A stretch of 64,000 bases of DNA, taken from the NCBI RefSeq assembly GCF_003344045.1, contig NZ_QFWX01000003.1, forward strand, positions 310,001-374,000, given 5' to 3'. Positions 1-8,431 of this stretch are shown here, in pieces. This DNA comes from Marinobacter vulgaris. Its GTDB lineage: Bacteria; Pseudomonadota; Gammaproteobacteria; Pseudomonadales; Oleiphilaceae. The translations under genes were made by a program, and so were the position numbers. The first letter of the stretch is position 1. Each line of letters opens with the position of its first letter. Below the pieces are notes generated by a model. The model saw only the letters and a program-made list of their open reading frames with translations. It had not been told where the DNA came from and did not search any database.

Positions 1-257
1 AAGCCCGGAATGACCCGGTGGAAAATGGTGCCCTCATAGAATCCATTGCTTACGTAGGTAAGGAAATTATCCACGGTTTCCGGTGCAATGTCCGGGCGCA
101 GCGTTACTTCGATTACGCCTTCGCTGGTTTCGATGATTACCCTTGGTAATTCGTTCTGCTGCTCCTGGGCAGACAGTGATGAAGTGATGCCCAGCAACAG
201 GGCGGCACAGAGAACAATCTGCATCACATAACGAAACGGCTTAACGGAATTTGTCAT
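1..257 (-). CDS. Periplasmic cyclophilin-type peptidyl-prolyl isomerase (5' part only)
   Basis: Peptidyl-prolyl cis-trans isomerase of the cyclophilin family, expected to assist folding of exported proteins. About 85 N-terminal residues are in the window and the gene continues past base 1. The protein starts MTNSVKPFRYV, has a hydrophobic stretch (VLCAALLLGITSS) and a signal-peptidase-like site near SLSAQ, so it is probably exported. The mature part carries the cyclophilin hallmarks VIIETSEGVIEVTL, PETVDNFLTYV, and FYEGTIFHRVIPG with the catalytic-site FHR. The start is the only ATG in frame ahead of the signal sequence. It lies about 190 bases after flgN on the same strand, too far to be tightly coupled. 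Family is clear; which paralogue (PpiA-like) is inference. Confidence 0.85.
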   Translation of the reverse strand, partial: MTNSVKPFRYVMQIVLCAALLLGITSSLSAQEQQNELPRVIIETSEGVIEVTLRPDIAPETVDNFLTYVSNGFYEGTIFHRVIPG

Positions 258-447
258 TCTATACTGGCTCACGCTGTTAGTTCCGGGGTTGTGTCTGCTG
301 CCATCCGCCGATGGCTTGGGACTGAGGGAGGATTTTAACAGAGTTTGACAGGCAGGTCGGCCAGATTTCATGGACAGGAGAAATAGGCGATGGGGGGGGC
401 GCGACGGACTCTATTCCAATCGTCACCCCTAATTCAGCGGGTACCGG

Positions 448-918
448 TCACGCGCTTGCAAAAATGGTGCTGTGGGATACCGCTTTCTGTTCGCCCTGCG
501 CTCCATAAAGTTTCTGGTGCCCGGCAACACCGCGGAAAATGTCAGTCAGGCGGGAAAGGCGTTTCTGGAGATGGCTGATGACCCTGCCGTTGGTCTGGTT
601 CATTGCCTGGCAGCTTCGCAGGCGCCTGTCAGCGTCTTCCCACAGGGTGAGAAGGTCCGGCAGACCGGCACTGCGGATGAACCGCGAAGGCTCGCCACTC
701 TCGGGGCGAAACCCCATCGCAACCAGCAATCGGATTTTCCGTTTTGCGCTTTCGCGGATCTGCTCCAGTAACCGGTTCTTTTCGCCGGTCAGTGTTTCAA
801 GCTGGCGGATGTCAGAGCTGGAAAGGCAGGATTTCTCCTGGTTGAGAATGCCCGCCAGGGTTTCCAGCTTGCGGATATCCTGGGTTAGAAGGTCTTTCAG
901 TTCGTCAATTGCGGCCAT
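448..918 (-). CDS. flgN: FlgN, flagellar export chaperone for hook-filament junction proteins
   Basis: Cytoplasmic chaperone that in the FlgN family binds FlgK and FlgL before export. The 156-residue product is almost wholly helical, with heptad-like Leu/Ile spacing (LKDLLTQDIRKLETLAGIL) and the family's conserved middle, ending in a variable basic tail. It lies 7 bases after flgM, the usual flgM-flgN order, so the two are surely co-transcribed from the FliA-type promoter in front of flgM. Sequence identity of FlgN proteins is low, so the call leans partly on position. Confidence 0.85.
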   Translation of the reverse strand: MAAIDELKDLLTQDIRKLETLAGILNQEKSCLSSSDIRQLETLTGEKNRLLEQIRESAKRKIRLLVAMGFRPESGEPSRFIRSAGLPDLLTLWEDADRRLRSCQAMNQTNGRVISHLQKRLSRLTDIFRGVAGHQKLYGAQGEQKAVSHSTIFASA

Positions 919-925
919 GATTTAC

Positions 926-1252
926 TCACCCGAAAATGCTTTCATCCATCTCAAGCATTTTCTGGGCCAGTTTCTCAGCATCAATTTTGTAGGAGCCATT
1001 TTCCAGGGCAGATCGAATCTGCTCGATGCGATCATCATCCATTTCCGGAAAGTTGCCCAGTTTCTGCTCAAGCTGCTTAAGCTCTTTCGCCTGGCTGCTC
1101 AGGTTGACATTTTCACCGCGGGGGCCCTGAGTCTGGGTCTTCGCCTGCTCTGCAACAGAAGCCTGGGTATTCTGGGTACCGGAAGACTTATCGGCCGTGG
1201 TTTTCTGGGTGTTGACCTGGCCTGGGCCTATTCCATTAAAGTCAACTGACAT
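926..1252 (-). CDS. flgM: FlgM, anti-sigma-28 factor
   Basis: Negative regulator of flagellar class III/IV genes: it binds FliA (sigma-28) until the hook-basal body is complete and is then exported. The 108-residue protein starts MSVDFNGIGPGQ, has a disordered Thr/Gln/Ala-rich N-terminal half, and a C-terminal helical part (LSSQAKELKQLEQKL; DDRIEQIRSALENGSYKIDAEKLAQKML) that matches the FliA-binding region of FlgM. An AGG motif lies seven bases before the ATG. It is followed by flgN and preceded by a sigma-28-like promoter at 1311-1337. Confidence 0.93.
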   Translation of the reverse strand: MSVDFNGIGPGQVNTQKTTADKSSGTQNTQASVAEQAKTQTQGPRGENVNLSSQAKELKQLEQKLGNFPEMDDDRIEQIRSALENGSYKIDAEKLAQKMLEMDESIFG

Positions 1253-1310
1253 AGGGTTACCTGCTTAGCTGATCAGCCGCATTGGGCGGCTCCACGAGTT
1301 TCATACCTAT

Positions 1311-1337
1311 CTAACGGCATGGCTTTACATTTCTTTA
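1311..1337 (-). promoter_or_regulatory. Sigma-28 (FliA)-type promoter of flgMN
   Basis: On the minus strand the sequence is TAAA, then exactly 15 bases, then GCCGTTAG. The enterobacterial FliA consensus is TAAA-N15-GCCGATAA, so the -35 matches fully and the -10 matches at six of eight positions. It lies about 59 bases upstream of the flgM ATG and points at it. FliA-dependent transcription of flgM is the known feedback arrangement. The activity is predicted, not shown. Confidence 0.7.
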
Positions 1338-1376
1338 GCAAATTTTTACATACATGATATTACAAACCTGTCATCC

Positions 1377-1410
1377 GGCCGTTGGCGGCAAAAGTTTGCC
1401 GCCAACGGCC
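1377..1410. repeat. Perfect 16-bp inverted repeat between flgA and flgM
   Basis: Sixteen bases (GGCCGTTGGCGGCAAA) are repeated in perfect inverted form around a 2-base centre. The repeat lies 23 bases after the flgA stop and about 40 bases upstream of the flgM promoter -35. No T-run follows on either strand, so it is not a textbook intrinsic terminator. It could separate flgA transcripts from the flgMN promoter or protect the flgA mRNA 3' end. Confidence 0.7.
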
Positions 1411-1433
1411 AATGAATTCCCAGGTGGCGGCCA

Positions 1434-2138
1434 TCACATGGGAATCTCCACATGGCCAGGCGCTGTTACACGAGCCCGGATCGTGCGGGACGACGACAGG
1501 TTTTCCACCAGAACCTGCTCGCCGATGCCACCGCTGGCCAGCGCCTTGCCGCGGGAATTTACCGAAAAATTGCCGCTACGGGCACTGATAATAACATGAT
1601 CTCCCCGCTCTATTGCCGCAGGGGTGAGCAGCAGATCAGGCGTGAATACGGTGCCGGCATTCACTCCCCGCCGCATTTCCATCCCCACAAGCTGGTCCTC
1701 TCGGGTAACAGCGCCGCGCCTTATGGAGTTGACGACTACGGAGTCCGTGCTCAATGCGCTTTCCGTTAACCGTTCGCCTCTGCTCAGTGGCCGTGCAGCG
1801 ACGATAGCGTCTCCGGTTATGGTGATGGAAACCGGGAGGAACATACGCCAGGGTCGTGAGCCCTCACAGGAAACCAGTAGTGACGGCTGTGTTGTCTTCC
1901 AGGGATCACCGCTAAACGAGACGTCCAGCGGATTTTCGCAGGTGGCGAGGGAAAGACGGGCATCCAGTTTGCCACTATCGTAAACAACGGAGAACCCGTC
2001 CGGCGCCTGCTCCCGGGCAAATGCCGTCAGGAATTTGTCGGCAGCGGAATAGATCTGCTCTGCCGTAGTGTCAGAGGCGGCTGCGGTGCCTGCAAGGCTA
2101 GACATTAGCAGTGCGGTAACGAAAATGCTGATGCGCAT
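1434..2138 (-). CDS. flgA: FlgA, flagellar P-ring assembly chaperone
   Basis: Periplasmic chaperone for FlgI (P-ring) assembly. The 234-residue protein has a Sec signal peptide (MRISIFVTALLMSSLAGTAAA) and the C-terminal SAF-like domain of FlgA: GDAIVAARPLSRGERLTESAL, LVGMEMRRGVNAGTVFTPDLL, and ERGDHVIISARSGNFSVNSRG. It is divergent from cheV, the arrangement seen in Pseudomonas and relatives. Length is typical of the family. Confidence 0.93.
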   Translation of the reverse strand: MRISIFVTALLMSSLAGTAAASDTTAEQIYSAADKFLTAFAREQAPDGFSVVYDSGKLDARLSLATCENPLDVSFSGDPWKTTQPSLLVSCEGSRPWRMFLPVSITITGDAIVAARPLSRGERLTESALSTDSVVVNSIRRGAVTREDQLVGMEMRRGVNAGTVFTPDLLLTPAAIERGDHVIISARSGNFSVNSRGKALASGGIGEQVLVENLSSSRTIRARVTAPGHVEIPM

Positions 2139-2336
2139 ACGCTGCGGTTTGTCCTATGCTGTTGATCATTGGGGCGGGGGCGCGTAATTCTGAAAAATGT
2201 CTAATGATATTCAGAATATGGCCGTTAAGCCCATCTACCAGTCAATAAACCGGCACATTGTGGTGCCAATTGACGCATTACCATGACGCAGCAAATTGCG
2301 TGCCGGCAGGAAGTCGTTGTAGCAGGAGAAGAGGCG

Positions 2337-3266
2337 ATGGCAGGGGTATTGGACAGTGTAAATCAGCGCACGCAGCTTGTAGGTCAGAACCGCCTGGAGC
2401 TTCTGTTGTTCCGGCTTCGTGGCCAGCAGGTTTATGGCATTAACGTCTTCAAGGTCAAGGAAGTGCTTCAGTGCCCGAAGCTGTCCTCCATACCGAACAG
2501 TCGGTCCATGATATGTGGCGTCGCACATATCCGGGGAGAGACTATCCCGATTATTGACCTTGCCATGTCGATTCGGCTGCCGGGTGTCCCCCGCGAAGAG
2601 AGGGCGAACTGTTTCGTGATTATCACCGAATACAACCGCAAGACCCAGGGGTTCCTGGTGGGCGGCGTTGATCGCATCGTAAACATGAACTGGGAAGACA
2701 TCCTTCCGCCGCCCAAAGGCGCCGGAAAAGACGTCTACCTGACAGCGGTCACCCGCATCGATGACAGGATTGTCGAGATTATTGATGTTGAAAAGATCCT
2801 GTCCGAGGTTTCACCCCTGGACCAGGATGTGGGCGAGGAGGTTCGCAGCAGGAGTGCACAACGTCCGCCGGGCCATCTGCCGGTGCTGGTGGTGGATGAT
2901 TCCACCGTTGCCAGACGCCAGATTGAACGCTGTCTGACCGCTATTGGCATGGAAGTGGTGACCAGGAATGATGGCAAGCAGGCTTTCGATTACCTCAAGG
3001 AGATTACGGCGGACGGATCCCGCGCCACGGATCACCTGTCACTGATTATATCCGATGTCGAAATGCCCGAAATGGATGGGTACACTCTCGTCACCAGGTG
3101 CAAAAATGAGCCTGCGATAAGAGATGTGTATATCATGCTGCATACGTCTCTCAGTGGCGTGTTCAACAAAGCCATGGTGCAGAAAGTGGGCGCTGATGAT
3201 TTCATGGCCAAATTCAGTCCTGATGAGCTGGCAGAGCGGGTCATGGAGATCATCGACCGCGAGTAG
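2337..3266 (+). CDS. cheV: CheV, CheW-receiver chemotaxis coupling protein
   Basis: Couples chemoreceptors to CheA and takes part in adaptation. Residues about 15-160 form a CheW-like domain (RLELLLFRLRGQQVYGINVFK; VRGETIPIIDLA-type segment); residues about 180-309 form a response-regulator receiver with acidic pocket (VVDDS), acceptor Asp240 in IISDVEMPEMDG, and a late Lys. I chose the ATG at 2337 (MAGVLDSVNQRT) because AGGAG lies eight bases upstream and this is the normal CheV N-terminus; an in-frame ATG at 2283 would add 18 unlikely residues. cheR follows 42 bases on. Confidence 0.95.
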   Translation: MAGVLDSVNQRTQLVGQNRLELLLFRLRGQQVYGINVFKVKEVLQCPKLSSIPNSRSMICGVAHIRGETIPIIDLAMSIRLPGVPREERANCFVIITEYNRKTQGFLVGGVDRIVNMNWEDILPPPKGAGKDVYLTAVTRIDDRIVEIIDVEKILSEVSPLDQDVGEEVRSRSAQRPPGHLPVLVVDDSTVARRQIERCLTAIGMEVVTRNDGKQAFDYLKEITADGSRATDHLSLIISDVEMPEMDGYTLVTRCKNEPAIRDVYIMLHTSLSGVFNKAMVQKVGADDFMAKFSPDELAERVMEIIDRE

Positions 3267-3308
3267 TGGCCCTGTTGTCGCTTCCGACTTACCCGACATA
3301 GAGATCCA

Positions 3309-4136
3309 ATGAAAGCTGAAATAACGCCACAGGAATACGAGGCCTTCAAGACGTTCCTGCAGGATGCCTGTGGCATTTTGCTCGGGGATAACAAGCAGTA
3401 CCTGGTCAAAAGTCGTCTGCGCCGAATCATGGAAGAGAACAATCTCAACACCCTCGGCGAGTTGCTGGAGCGGGTAAAACGGACCGGCCGCAGCAGTCTG
3501 AACGAAGTGGTCATCGATGCGATGACCACCAATGAAACCCTGTGGTTCCGGGACAATCACCCCTTTCGTATCCTCCAGGAAAAACTGCTTCCCGAGTTTG
3601 GTGACAAAAAATCGGCACAGTCGCTGAGAATCTGGTCTGCGGCCTGTTCGACGGGCCAGGAACCCTATTCCGTCGGCATGATCATTGAAGAGTTCCGGCG
3701 CCAGCGCCCGGGCAAGCTCAGGGATGTCAAAATAACGGCTACGGACATCTCCAAAAGCGTGCTGGAAGTGGCCCGCCGTGGTGAATACGAAATGATTGCC
3801 ATTGGCCGAGGACTGTCCCCGGAACGGCAGAAGCAGTTCTTTACGCCGGCCGCAAACGGTAGCTGGCAGATCAGGCCACAAATCAAGAGCATGGTCGAAT
3901 TCCGTGAGCTCAACCTGCTTGAACGCTACATGCTTGGCAAGTTTGATATCGTGCTGTGCCGCAATGTGCTGATCTACTTTTCGGCCGAGTTGAAGAAGGA
4001 TATCCTGAGCCGTATCCATGCCACTCTCAACCCTGGCGGCTACCTGATACTGGGCGCTTCGGAATCCCTCAACGGATTGCCCCATCTCTACGAAATGGTG
4101 CAGTGCCACCCCGGGATCATTTACAGGAAGAAGTAG
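3309..4136 (+). CDS. cheR: CheR, chemoreceptor glutamate methyltransferase
   Basis: Transfers methyl groups from S-adenosylmethionine to glutamates of chemoreceptors. The 275-residue protein has the N-terminal helical CheR domain (about 1-75) and a SAM-binding domain with IWSAACSTGQEPYSVGM, the TATDISKSVLEVARRGEY acidic motif, and DIVLCRNVLIYF. Length and motifs are those of a stand-alone CheR. Operonic with cheV. In Pseudomonas-type genomes flgB follows cheR; here an MFS transporter starts eight bases after the stop. Confidence 0.96.
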   Translation: MKAEITPQEYEAFKTFLQDACGILLGDNKQYLVKSRLRRIMEENNLNTLGELLERVKRTGRSSLNEVVIDAMTTNETLWFRDNHPFRILQEKLLPEFGDKKSAQSLRIWSAACSTGQEPYSVGMIIEEFRRQRPGKLRDVKITATDISKSVLEVARRGEYEMIAIGRGLSPERQKQFFTPAANGSWQIRPQIKSMVEFRELNLLERYMLGKFDIVLCRNVLIYFSAELKKDILSRIHATLNPGGYLILGASESLNGLPHLYEMVQCHPGIIYRKK

Positions 4137-4144
4137 GTCCGCCC

Positions 4145-5332
4145 ATGCCCCTCAATGTATGGATACTGGTTGCTGCCCAGGCGCTCGCCATGTGCACAGC
4201 GCCGTTTATCGTTTTTATCGGAAGCATTCATGGCCGCCTGCTGGCACCGTCTCCGGAACTGGCCACACTACCGGTAGGGCTTGTTGTGGTGGGCACGGTG
4301 CTGGCGATCAAACCTGCTACCTGGCTGATGGAGCGCATGGGGCGAAAGCCGGTCATGTTGCTGGGGACCCTTTCAGGGACGATGGCGGGCCTGCTTGGGG
4401 CGCTGGCAGCCTGGACAGGGAGTTTTCCATTGTTGTGTGCGGCGGCCGTTGTCGGTGGAACCGGCCTGGCCGTCGTTCACCAGTATCGTTTTGCGGCCAT
4501 GGAATCGGTATCGTCCCAAATGGCCGGTTCCGCCGCCGCCCGCGTGCTTCTGGGCGGACTCGTAGCGGCCTGGTTGGGGCCGGAAATCGCTCTGGCCGGC
4601 GGTGGTAGCGAGGCGGAATTTCCCTTCATGGGTGGATGGCTCGCCCTGGCTGCGGTCCAACTGCTCGCCATGGCGGTGCTGGCTCTGGGATATCGCGCCA
4701 GTGGCGAACACGTGCGGGAAACCCCGGCAGGGGGCGGCCGCCCCATGTCCGCCATCGTGAGGCAACCGGTTATCTGGGCGGCGATCAGTGCTGCCGCCGT
4801 CGGTTACGCGATCATGAGCTTCATCATGACGGCCACGCCCCTGAGTATGACCGAGGTCGCCAGCCATCCCCTTGAAGACGCCAAATGGGTTATCCAGATT
4901 CACATCATGGCCATGTATCTGCCATCACTAGTCAGCGGCTGGCTGATTCGGGTTGTGGGCATCCCGCGAATGATGGGCCTGGGATTACTGGCGTATCTCG
5001 GGTGTGTGGCGGTTGCCTTCAGCGGTATCAGTTTCGGGCATTACCTGTCTGCCCTGATTCTGCTGGGCATTGGCTGGAATTTCCTGTTCGTGGGTGGCAC
5101 CACGCTACTGCCTCAGGGTTACCGGGATGAAGAGCGCTTCCGGGTGCAGGGACTCAATGATCTGATGGTATTCGGCTCGCAGGCGACGGCTGCGTTGAGT
5201 GCCGGGGTGGTGCTGGCCGCGTTTGACTGGACCGGGTTGCTGCTGATTGCGGTGCCGTTCCTGATCCTGCACGGGGTGCTGATGGCGGTGTGGCTGCTGA
5301 ACCGCCCGGCGGCGTCCAGGGTGATCGATTAG
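4145..5332 (+). CDS. MFS transporter, unknown substrate
   Basis: Integral membrane protein of the major facilitator superfamily, 395 residues from the ATG at 4145 (MPLNVWILVAAQALAM). About 12 hydrophobic segments are visible, with the MFS loop 2-3 motif in degenerate form (WLMERMGRKPVMLLG) and a cytoplasmic centre between helices 6 and 7 (GYRASGEHVRETPAGG). The start eight bases after the cheR stop suggests co-transcription, although no chemotaxis role is known. A longer open frame reading back into cheR is an overlap artefact. Substrate cannot be told from the sequence. Confidence 0.8.
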   Translation: MPLNVWILVAAQALAMCTAPFIVFIGSIHGRLLAPSPELATLPVGLVVVGTVLAIKPATWLMERMGRKPVMLLGTLSGTMAGLLGALAAWTGSFPLLCAAAVVGGTGLAVVHQYRFAAMESVSSQMAGSAAARVLLGGLVAAWLGPEIALAGGGSEAEFPFMGGWLALAAVQLLAMAVLALGYRASGEHVRETPAGGGRPMSAIVRQPVIWAAISAAAVGYAIMSFIMTATPLSMTEVASHPLEDAKWVIQIHIMAMYLPSLVSGWLIRVVGIPRMMGLGLLAYLGCVAVAFSGISFGHYLSALILLGIGWNFLFVGGTTLLPQGYRDEERFRVQGLNDLMVFGSQATAALSAGVVLAAFDWTGLLLIAVPFLILHGVLMAVWLLNRPAASRVID

Positions 5333-5396
5333 TACGGGGAGGATGTAGGAGGAGGATAGTGCCGACACCCCTCAGGGTGCCGACACTTTCAGAAGG

Positions 5397-6773
5397 CTAA
5401 ATCAGGTTGTAAATGAATACGATGCCCACGGCGATGGGTGTGAAGTAGCGCAGCACCCGATACCAGGCGGCAAAGACGGCCGGTGACATGGACAGTTCCT
5501 CCTCCAGGGCTTTGCGGGACAGGAACCAGCCGACAAACACCGCGACCAGAAGTCCTCCGAGCGGCAACAGGATGTTGGCGGTCAGGAAGTCCAGCAGGTC
5601 AAAGATGGTCTTGCCCTCGAACATCGTGAACATGCCCAGTGGTGCCACATCGGACCACAGGTTCAGGGACAGTATGGATGCGATGCCCAGCAACCAGCAG
5701 GCAATACCCGCACCCAGCGTGCTGAGGGTACGGTTCATGCCCTTCTGTTCTTCCAGCCATTCCACCAGTGGCTCCAGCAATGAAATACCGGACGTCCAGG
5801 CGGCGAAAATCAGCAGCACAAAGAACAGTGTGCCAAACAGGCTGCCCATCGGCATCTGGCCGAAAGCCAGCGGCAGCGTCTGGAAAATCAGGCCGGGGCC
5901 GGCACCGGGCTCAAGGCCATTGGCAAATACAATCGGGAAAATCGCCAACCCGGCCAGCAATGCCACCACGGTATCCATCAACGAAACGGTGACCGAAGTC
6001 TTGGCAATGGAGATGTTTTTCGGCAGGTAGGAACCGTAGGCCATCATGATGCCCATGCCCAGGCTGAGCGTAAAAAAGGCATGGCCAAGGGCCACCAGTA
6101 CGCCGGAAGTGGTTAGCTTGGAGAAGTCCGGCTGGAACAGGAAACTTGCCGCCTGGCCAAAATGGCCGGTGGTCATGGCGTAGCCCACGACAATAAGCAG
6201 CAGCACGAACAGGGCAGGCATCAGAATACTGACGGCACGTTCAAGGCCGGACCGCACCCCGCGGGCAACCACCAGCATTACCAGTGCCATGAACAGGGTG
6301 TGCCACATCAGCAGCCGTAAGGGGTCCCCCAGCAGTCCCGTGAAGATCGCGCCGATGGATTCGGCACTCTGGCCCGCGAGTTGACCTGTGGCCGCGGTGC
6401 CGACATAGGAAATGGCCCAGCCACCAATCACCGAATAAAACGACAGGATGAGGAAGCCGGCCAGTACGCCGATTGCCGCAACCCAGCCCCATGCCGGTTT
6501 AAGGCCCTCCTGCCGGGTAATCGCCCGCATACTGTTGACGGGGCTTAGTCCACCACGGCGACCAATCAGGACCTCCGCCATCATGATAGGCAGGCCCACT
6601 GCCGCTATACACAGCAGGTAGACCAGAACAAAGGCACCGCCGCCGTTCTCACCGGTGATATACGGGAATTTCCAGATGTTGCCGAGGCCTACCGCAGAAC
6701 CGGTGGCGGCCAGTATGAACGCGAGGCGGGACGACCAGAGCCCGCGGGCGGCGGATGAAGAAGGATCACTCAT
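5397..6773 (-). CDS. Neurotransmitter:sodium symporter (NSS/SNF) family transporter
   Basis: Sodium-coupled amino acid uptake protein of the LeuT-like NSS family, in the inner membrane. The 458-residue protein begins with the TM1 signature SSRLAFILAATGSAVGLGNIW, which holds the unwound Na+ and substrate site, followed by FPYITGENGGGAFVLVYLL; about 11-12 membrane helices follow. It lies just downstream of leucine dehydrogenase on the same strand (about 60 bases apart), so import and deamination of branched-chain amino acids is a reasonable, unproven pairing. Confidence 0.9.
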   Translation of the reverse strand: MSDPSSSAARGLWSSRLAFILAATGSAVGLGNIWKFPYITGENGGGAFVLVYLLCIAAVGLPIMMAEVLIGRRGGLSPVNSMRAITRQEGLKPAWGWVAAIGVLAGFLILSFYSVIGGWAISYVGTAATGQLAGQSAESIGAIFTGLLGDPLRLLMWHTLFMALVMLVVARGVRSGLERAVSILMPALFVLLLIVVGYAMTTGHFGQAASFLFQPDFSKLTTSGVLVALGHAFFTLSLGMGIMMAYGSYLPKNISIAKTSVTVSLMDTVVALLAGLAIFPIVFANGLEPGAGPGLIFQTLPLAFGQMPMGSLFGTLFFVLLIFAAWTSGISLLEPLVEWLEEQKGMNRTLSTLGAGIACWLLGIASILSLNLWSDVAPLGMFTMFEGKTIFDLLDFLTANILLPLGGLLVAVFVGWFLSRKALEEELSMSPAVFAAWYRVLRYFTPIAVGIVFIYNLI

Positions 6774-6833
6774 TGTTTTCTCCTGCTTACTGTTTTTGTT
6801 TTCGGGGAAGGAGCGGTGGCAGCAAGACCGCCA

Positions 6834-7895
6834 TCAACGTGGTATGTGGCGGAATCGTTCTTCTGCCAGTCGGTCCGCGATCTGCCCGGTGGGCAGACCA
6901 TCACGGTCTGATCGCTGGAATATTTCCTCCAGGGTGAGGCCAATGGTATCGACATGCGCGCGGACGGCATCCGGGTCTGGGCCGCTGCGCTCGTAGCACA
7001 CGTCAATGATGCCACCGGCGTTGATCACGAAATCCGGAGCGTACAGAACGCCACGATTCCACAGCACCCGGTCGTGCACGGGGCTGGCAAGCTGGTTGTT
7101 GGCGGCACCGGCAACGATGGAGGCCTGAAGCCTTGCTATGGATTGATCGTTCAGCACCGCGCCCATGGCACAGGGCGCCACGACATCCACCGGCAGGTAC
7201 AGGATCTCTTCCGCAGTTGCCGGTGTGGCGCCGAGTTCTGCCACCGCCCGGTCCATCTGCTCCTGATGGATGTCGTACACCCAAAGCCTGGCGCCAGCCT
7301 CGGTGAGATGTTGAGCCAGACGGTAGCCAACATTACCGATGCCCTGGACGGCTACCTTCAAGCCTTCAAGATCACTGCGACCGAGCTTGTGTTTTACCGC
7401 TGCCTGGAGACCGACGAAGGTGCCCCAGGCTGTGGCGGGGGAAGGGTCGCCGTTGCTGGGTTTGCCGTCGAAGCCGAGGCGCTGCTTGATGCCTGCGACA
7501 TTGCCAGTCTGACGGCCCATGATCTGCAGGTCTGCAACACTGGTGCCAGAGTCTTCTGCAGCAATATACAGTCCGCCCAGTTGCTCCAGGAAGCGGCCCA
7601 TGGATTCCAGCAAAGCTTCGGTTTTATGTTCCCGTGGGTCGCCGATAATAACCGACTTGCCACCACCCAGATCGAGGTTGGCCAGAGCCGACTTGTAGGT
7701 CATGCCCCGTGACAATCGCAGCACATCCCGGAGCGCCGCCTCGTCGCTGGCGTAGGGAAACATGCGGCAACCACCCAGGGCGGGACCACGGGAGGTATTG
7801 TGGACGGCAATAATGGCGCGCAGGCCCGTCTCAGGGTCGCAGCAGAAAGTGAGGTTTTCGTGGTGATCGAATTCAGGATGCGTAAATACAGTCAT
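6834..7895 (-). CDS. Leucine dehydrogenase (Glu/Leu/Phe/Val dehydrogenase family)
   Basis: NAD-dependent oxidative deamination of leucine, valine or isoleucine to the 2-oxo acid. With the ATG at 7895 ([21 protein letters not shown] nine bases upstream) the protein is 353 residues, typical of leucine dehydrogenase. Lys68 (GMTYKSALA) and Lys80 ([10 protein letters not shown]) sit at the substrate-binding and catalytic positions known from Bacillus LeuDH; the Rossmann motif is [11 protein letters not shown]. The frame extends further upstream but without a good ribosome site. A leader of about 360 bases lies upstream (see 7896-8431). Specificity between Leu, Val and Phe is inferred. Confidence 0.88.
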   Translation of the reverse strand: MTVFTHPEFDHHENLTFCCDPETGLRAIIAVHNTSRGPALGGCRMFPYASDEAALRDVLRLSRGMTYKSALANLDLGGGKSVIIGDPREHKTEALLESMGRFLEQLGGLYIAAEDSGTSVADLQIMGRQTGNVAGIKQRLGFDGKPSNGDPSPATAWGTFVGLQAAVKHKLGRSDLEGLKVAVQGIGNVGYRLAQHLTEAGARLWVYDIHQEQMDRAVAELGATPATAEEILYLPVDVVAPCAMGAVLNDQSIARLQASIVAGAANNQLASPVHDRVLWNRGVLYAPDFVINAGGIIDVCYERSGPDPDAVRAHVDTIGLTLEEIFQRSDRDGLPTGQIADRLAEERFRHIPR

Positions 7896-8002
7896 TGTTC
7901 TGGTCCTTTTACCGAACGCGTTTGCAGAGGGGCCCACCCGGGGCCGGGCAGTGAGCAGCTGAGGGTCTGATCAGAGAGCGGACAGAAGCTGAGGTGATTG
8001 CC

Positions 8003-8137
8003 TCAGACCGGAATCAGGTAAGGGCGTCGATCTGGGCGATCGCAAGACAGAGCAGGGCGCGAGTGAAAAGGCATTAACGGGAGTTGCAGACTACGGGCGC
8101 AAAGGCCCATCATCGGGGACTGATTTACCAGTGACAT
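8003..8137 (-). CDS. Possible 44-residue leader ORF upstream of leucine dehydrogenase
   Basis: Small frame starting MSLVNQSPMMGLCARSLQ and ending PYLIPV, lying inside the predicted 5' leader of the leucine dehydrogenase transcript and on the same strand. A GAGGA motif sits nine bases before the ATG, which is the main support. It is not rich in Leu/Ile/Val runs, so it is not an obvious attenuation peptide, and no terminator/antiterminator pair is visible after it. May be chance. Confidence 0.3.
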   Translation of the reverse strand: MSLVNQSPMMGLCARSLQLPLMPFHSRPALSCDRPDRRPYLIPV

Positions 8138-8260
8138 GCTGAAATCCTCTTCCACCAGGCCGGATCACGGCTTTCGTGGTTGTCTTGTTGTTGTGCCCCG
8201 GCGGGTTGGCCGGTTGGCATGATTTCATGGTGTGGAGCCCTTTTGGGGCCCGACGGAAAA

Positions 8261-8289
8261 AGACTAGATAGCTTTTACATCATCGTCAA
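8261..8289 (-). promoter_or_regulatory. Sigma-70-like promoter for leucine dehydrogenase
   Basis: On the minus strand TTGACG (8284-8289) and TAGTCT (8261-8266) are separated by 17 bases. The -35 is near perfect, the -10 moderate. It would give a leader of about 360 bases before the dehydrogenase ATG. Confidence 0.45.
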
Positions 8290-8431
8290 TGGTTGAAAAT
8301 CACTCTTTTTTGGCGAATTTAAAAACTTCAACGGTAACAGTGAGATGCCTCTACTTTACGTAAACGTAAATTTTCAGGTTGGCGGGCCTCTGTTCCCGTT
8401 CCGGCTTTTACCCCCTGCAGGAATTGATATT

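Larger units (their letters stand above)
7896..8431. other. Long leader and divergent intergenic region between leucine dehydrogenase and lipocalin
   Basis: A 536-base stretch without a confident gene. It holds a minus-strand sigma-70-like promoter (8261-8289), a GC-rich inverted repeat (GGGCCCC-AAAA-GGGCTC near 8236-8252), a possible 44-codon upstream frame (8003-8137), and the likely plus-strand promoter area of the lipocalin gene. I see no riboswitch I can name. Confidence 0.5.

Noticed and set aside
2252-2267. Sigma-54-like promoter between flgA and cheV (TGGCAC...TGTGC pattern on the minus strand)
   Set aside because: The GG-to-GC distance is 11 bases where sigma-54 promoters need 10; the GGCAC-N6-GTGCC dyad itself explains the match.
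3039-4109. Open frame of 356 codons on the minus strand
   Set aside because: Antisense to cheV and cheR, both certain genes; no family features.
5359-5386. Direct repeat GTGCCGACAC x2, and a short CACCC/GGGTG hairpin between MFS and NSS genes
   Set aside because: Only two copies with 8 bases between, no T-run, not a CRISPR or clear terminator.
6954-7712. Open frame of 252 codons on the plus strand
   Set aside because: Antisense to leucine dehydrogenase, whose catalytic lysines fix the real frame.
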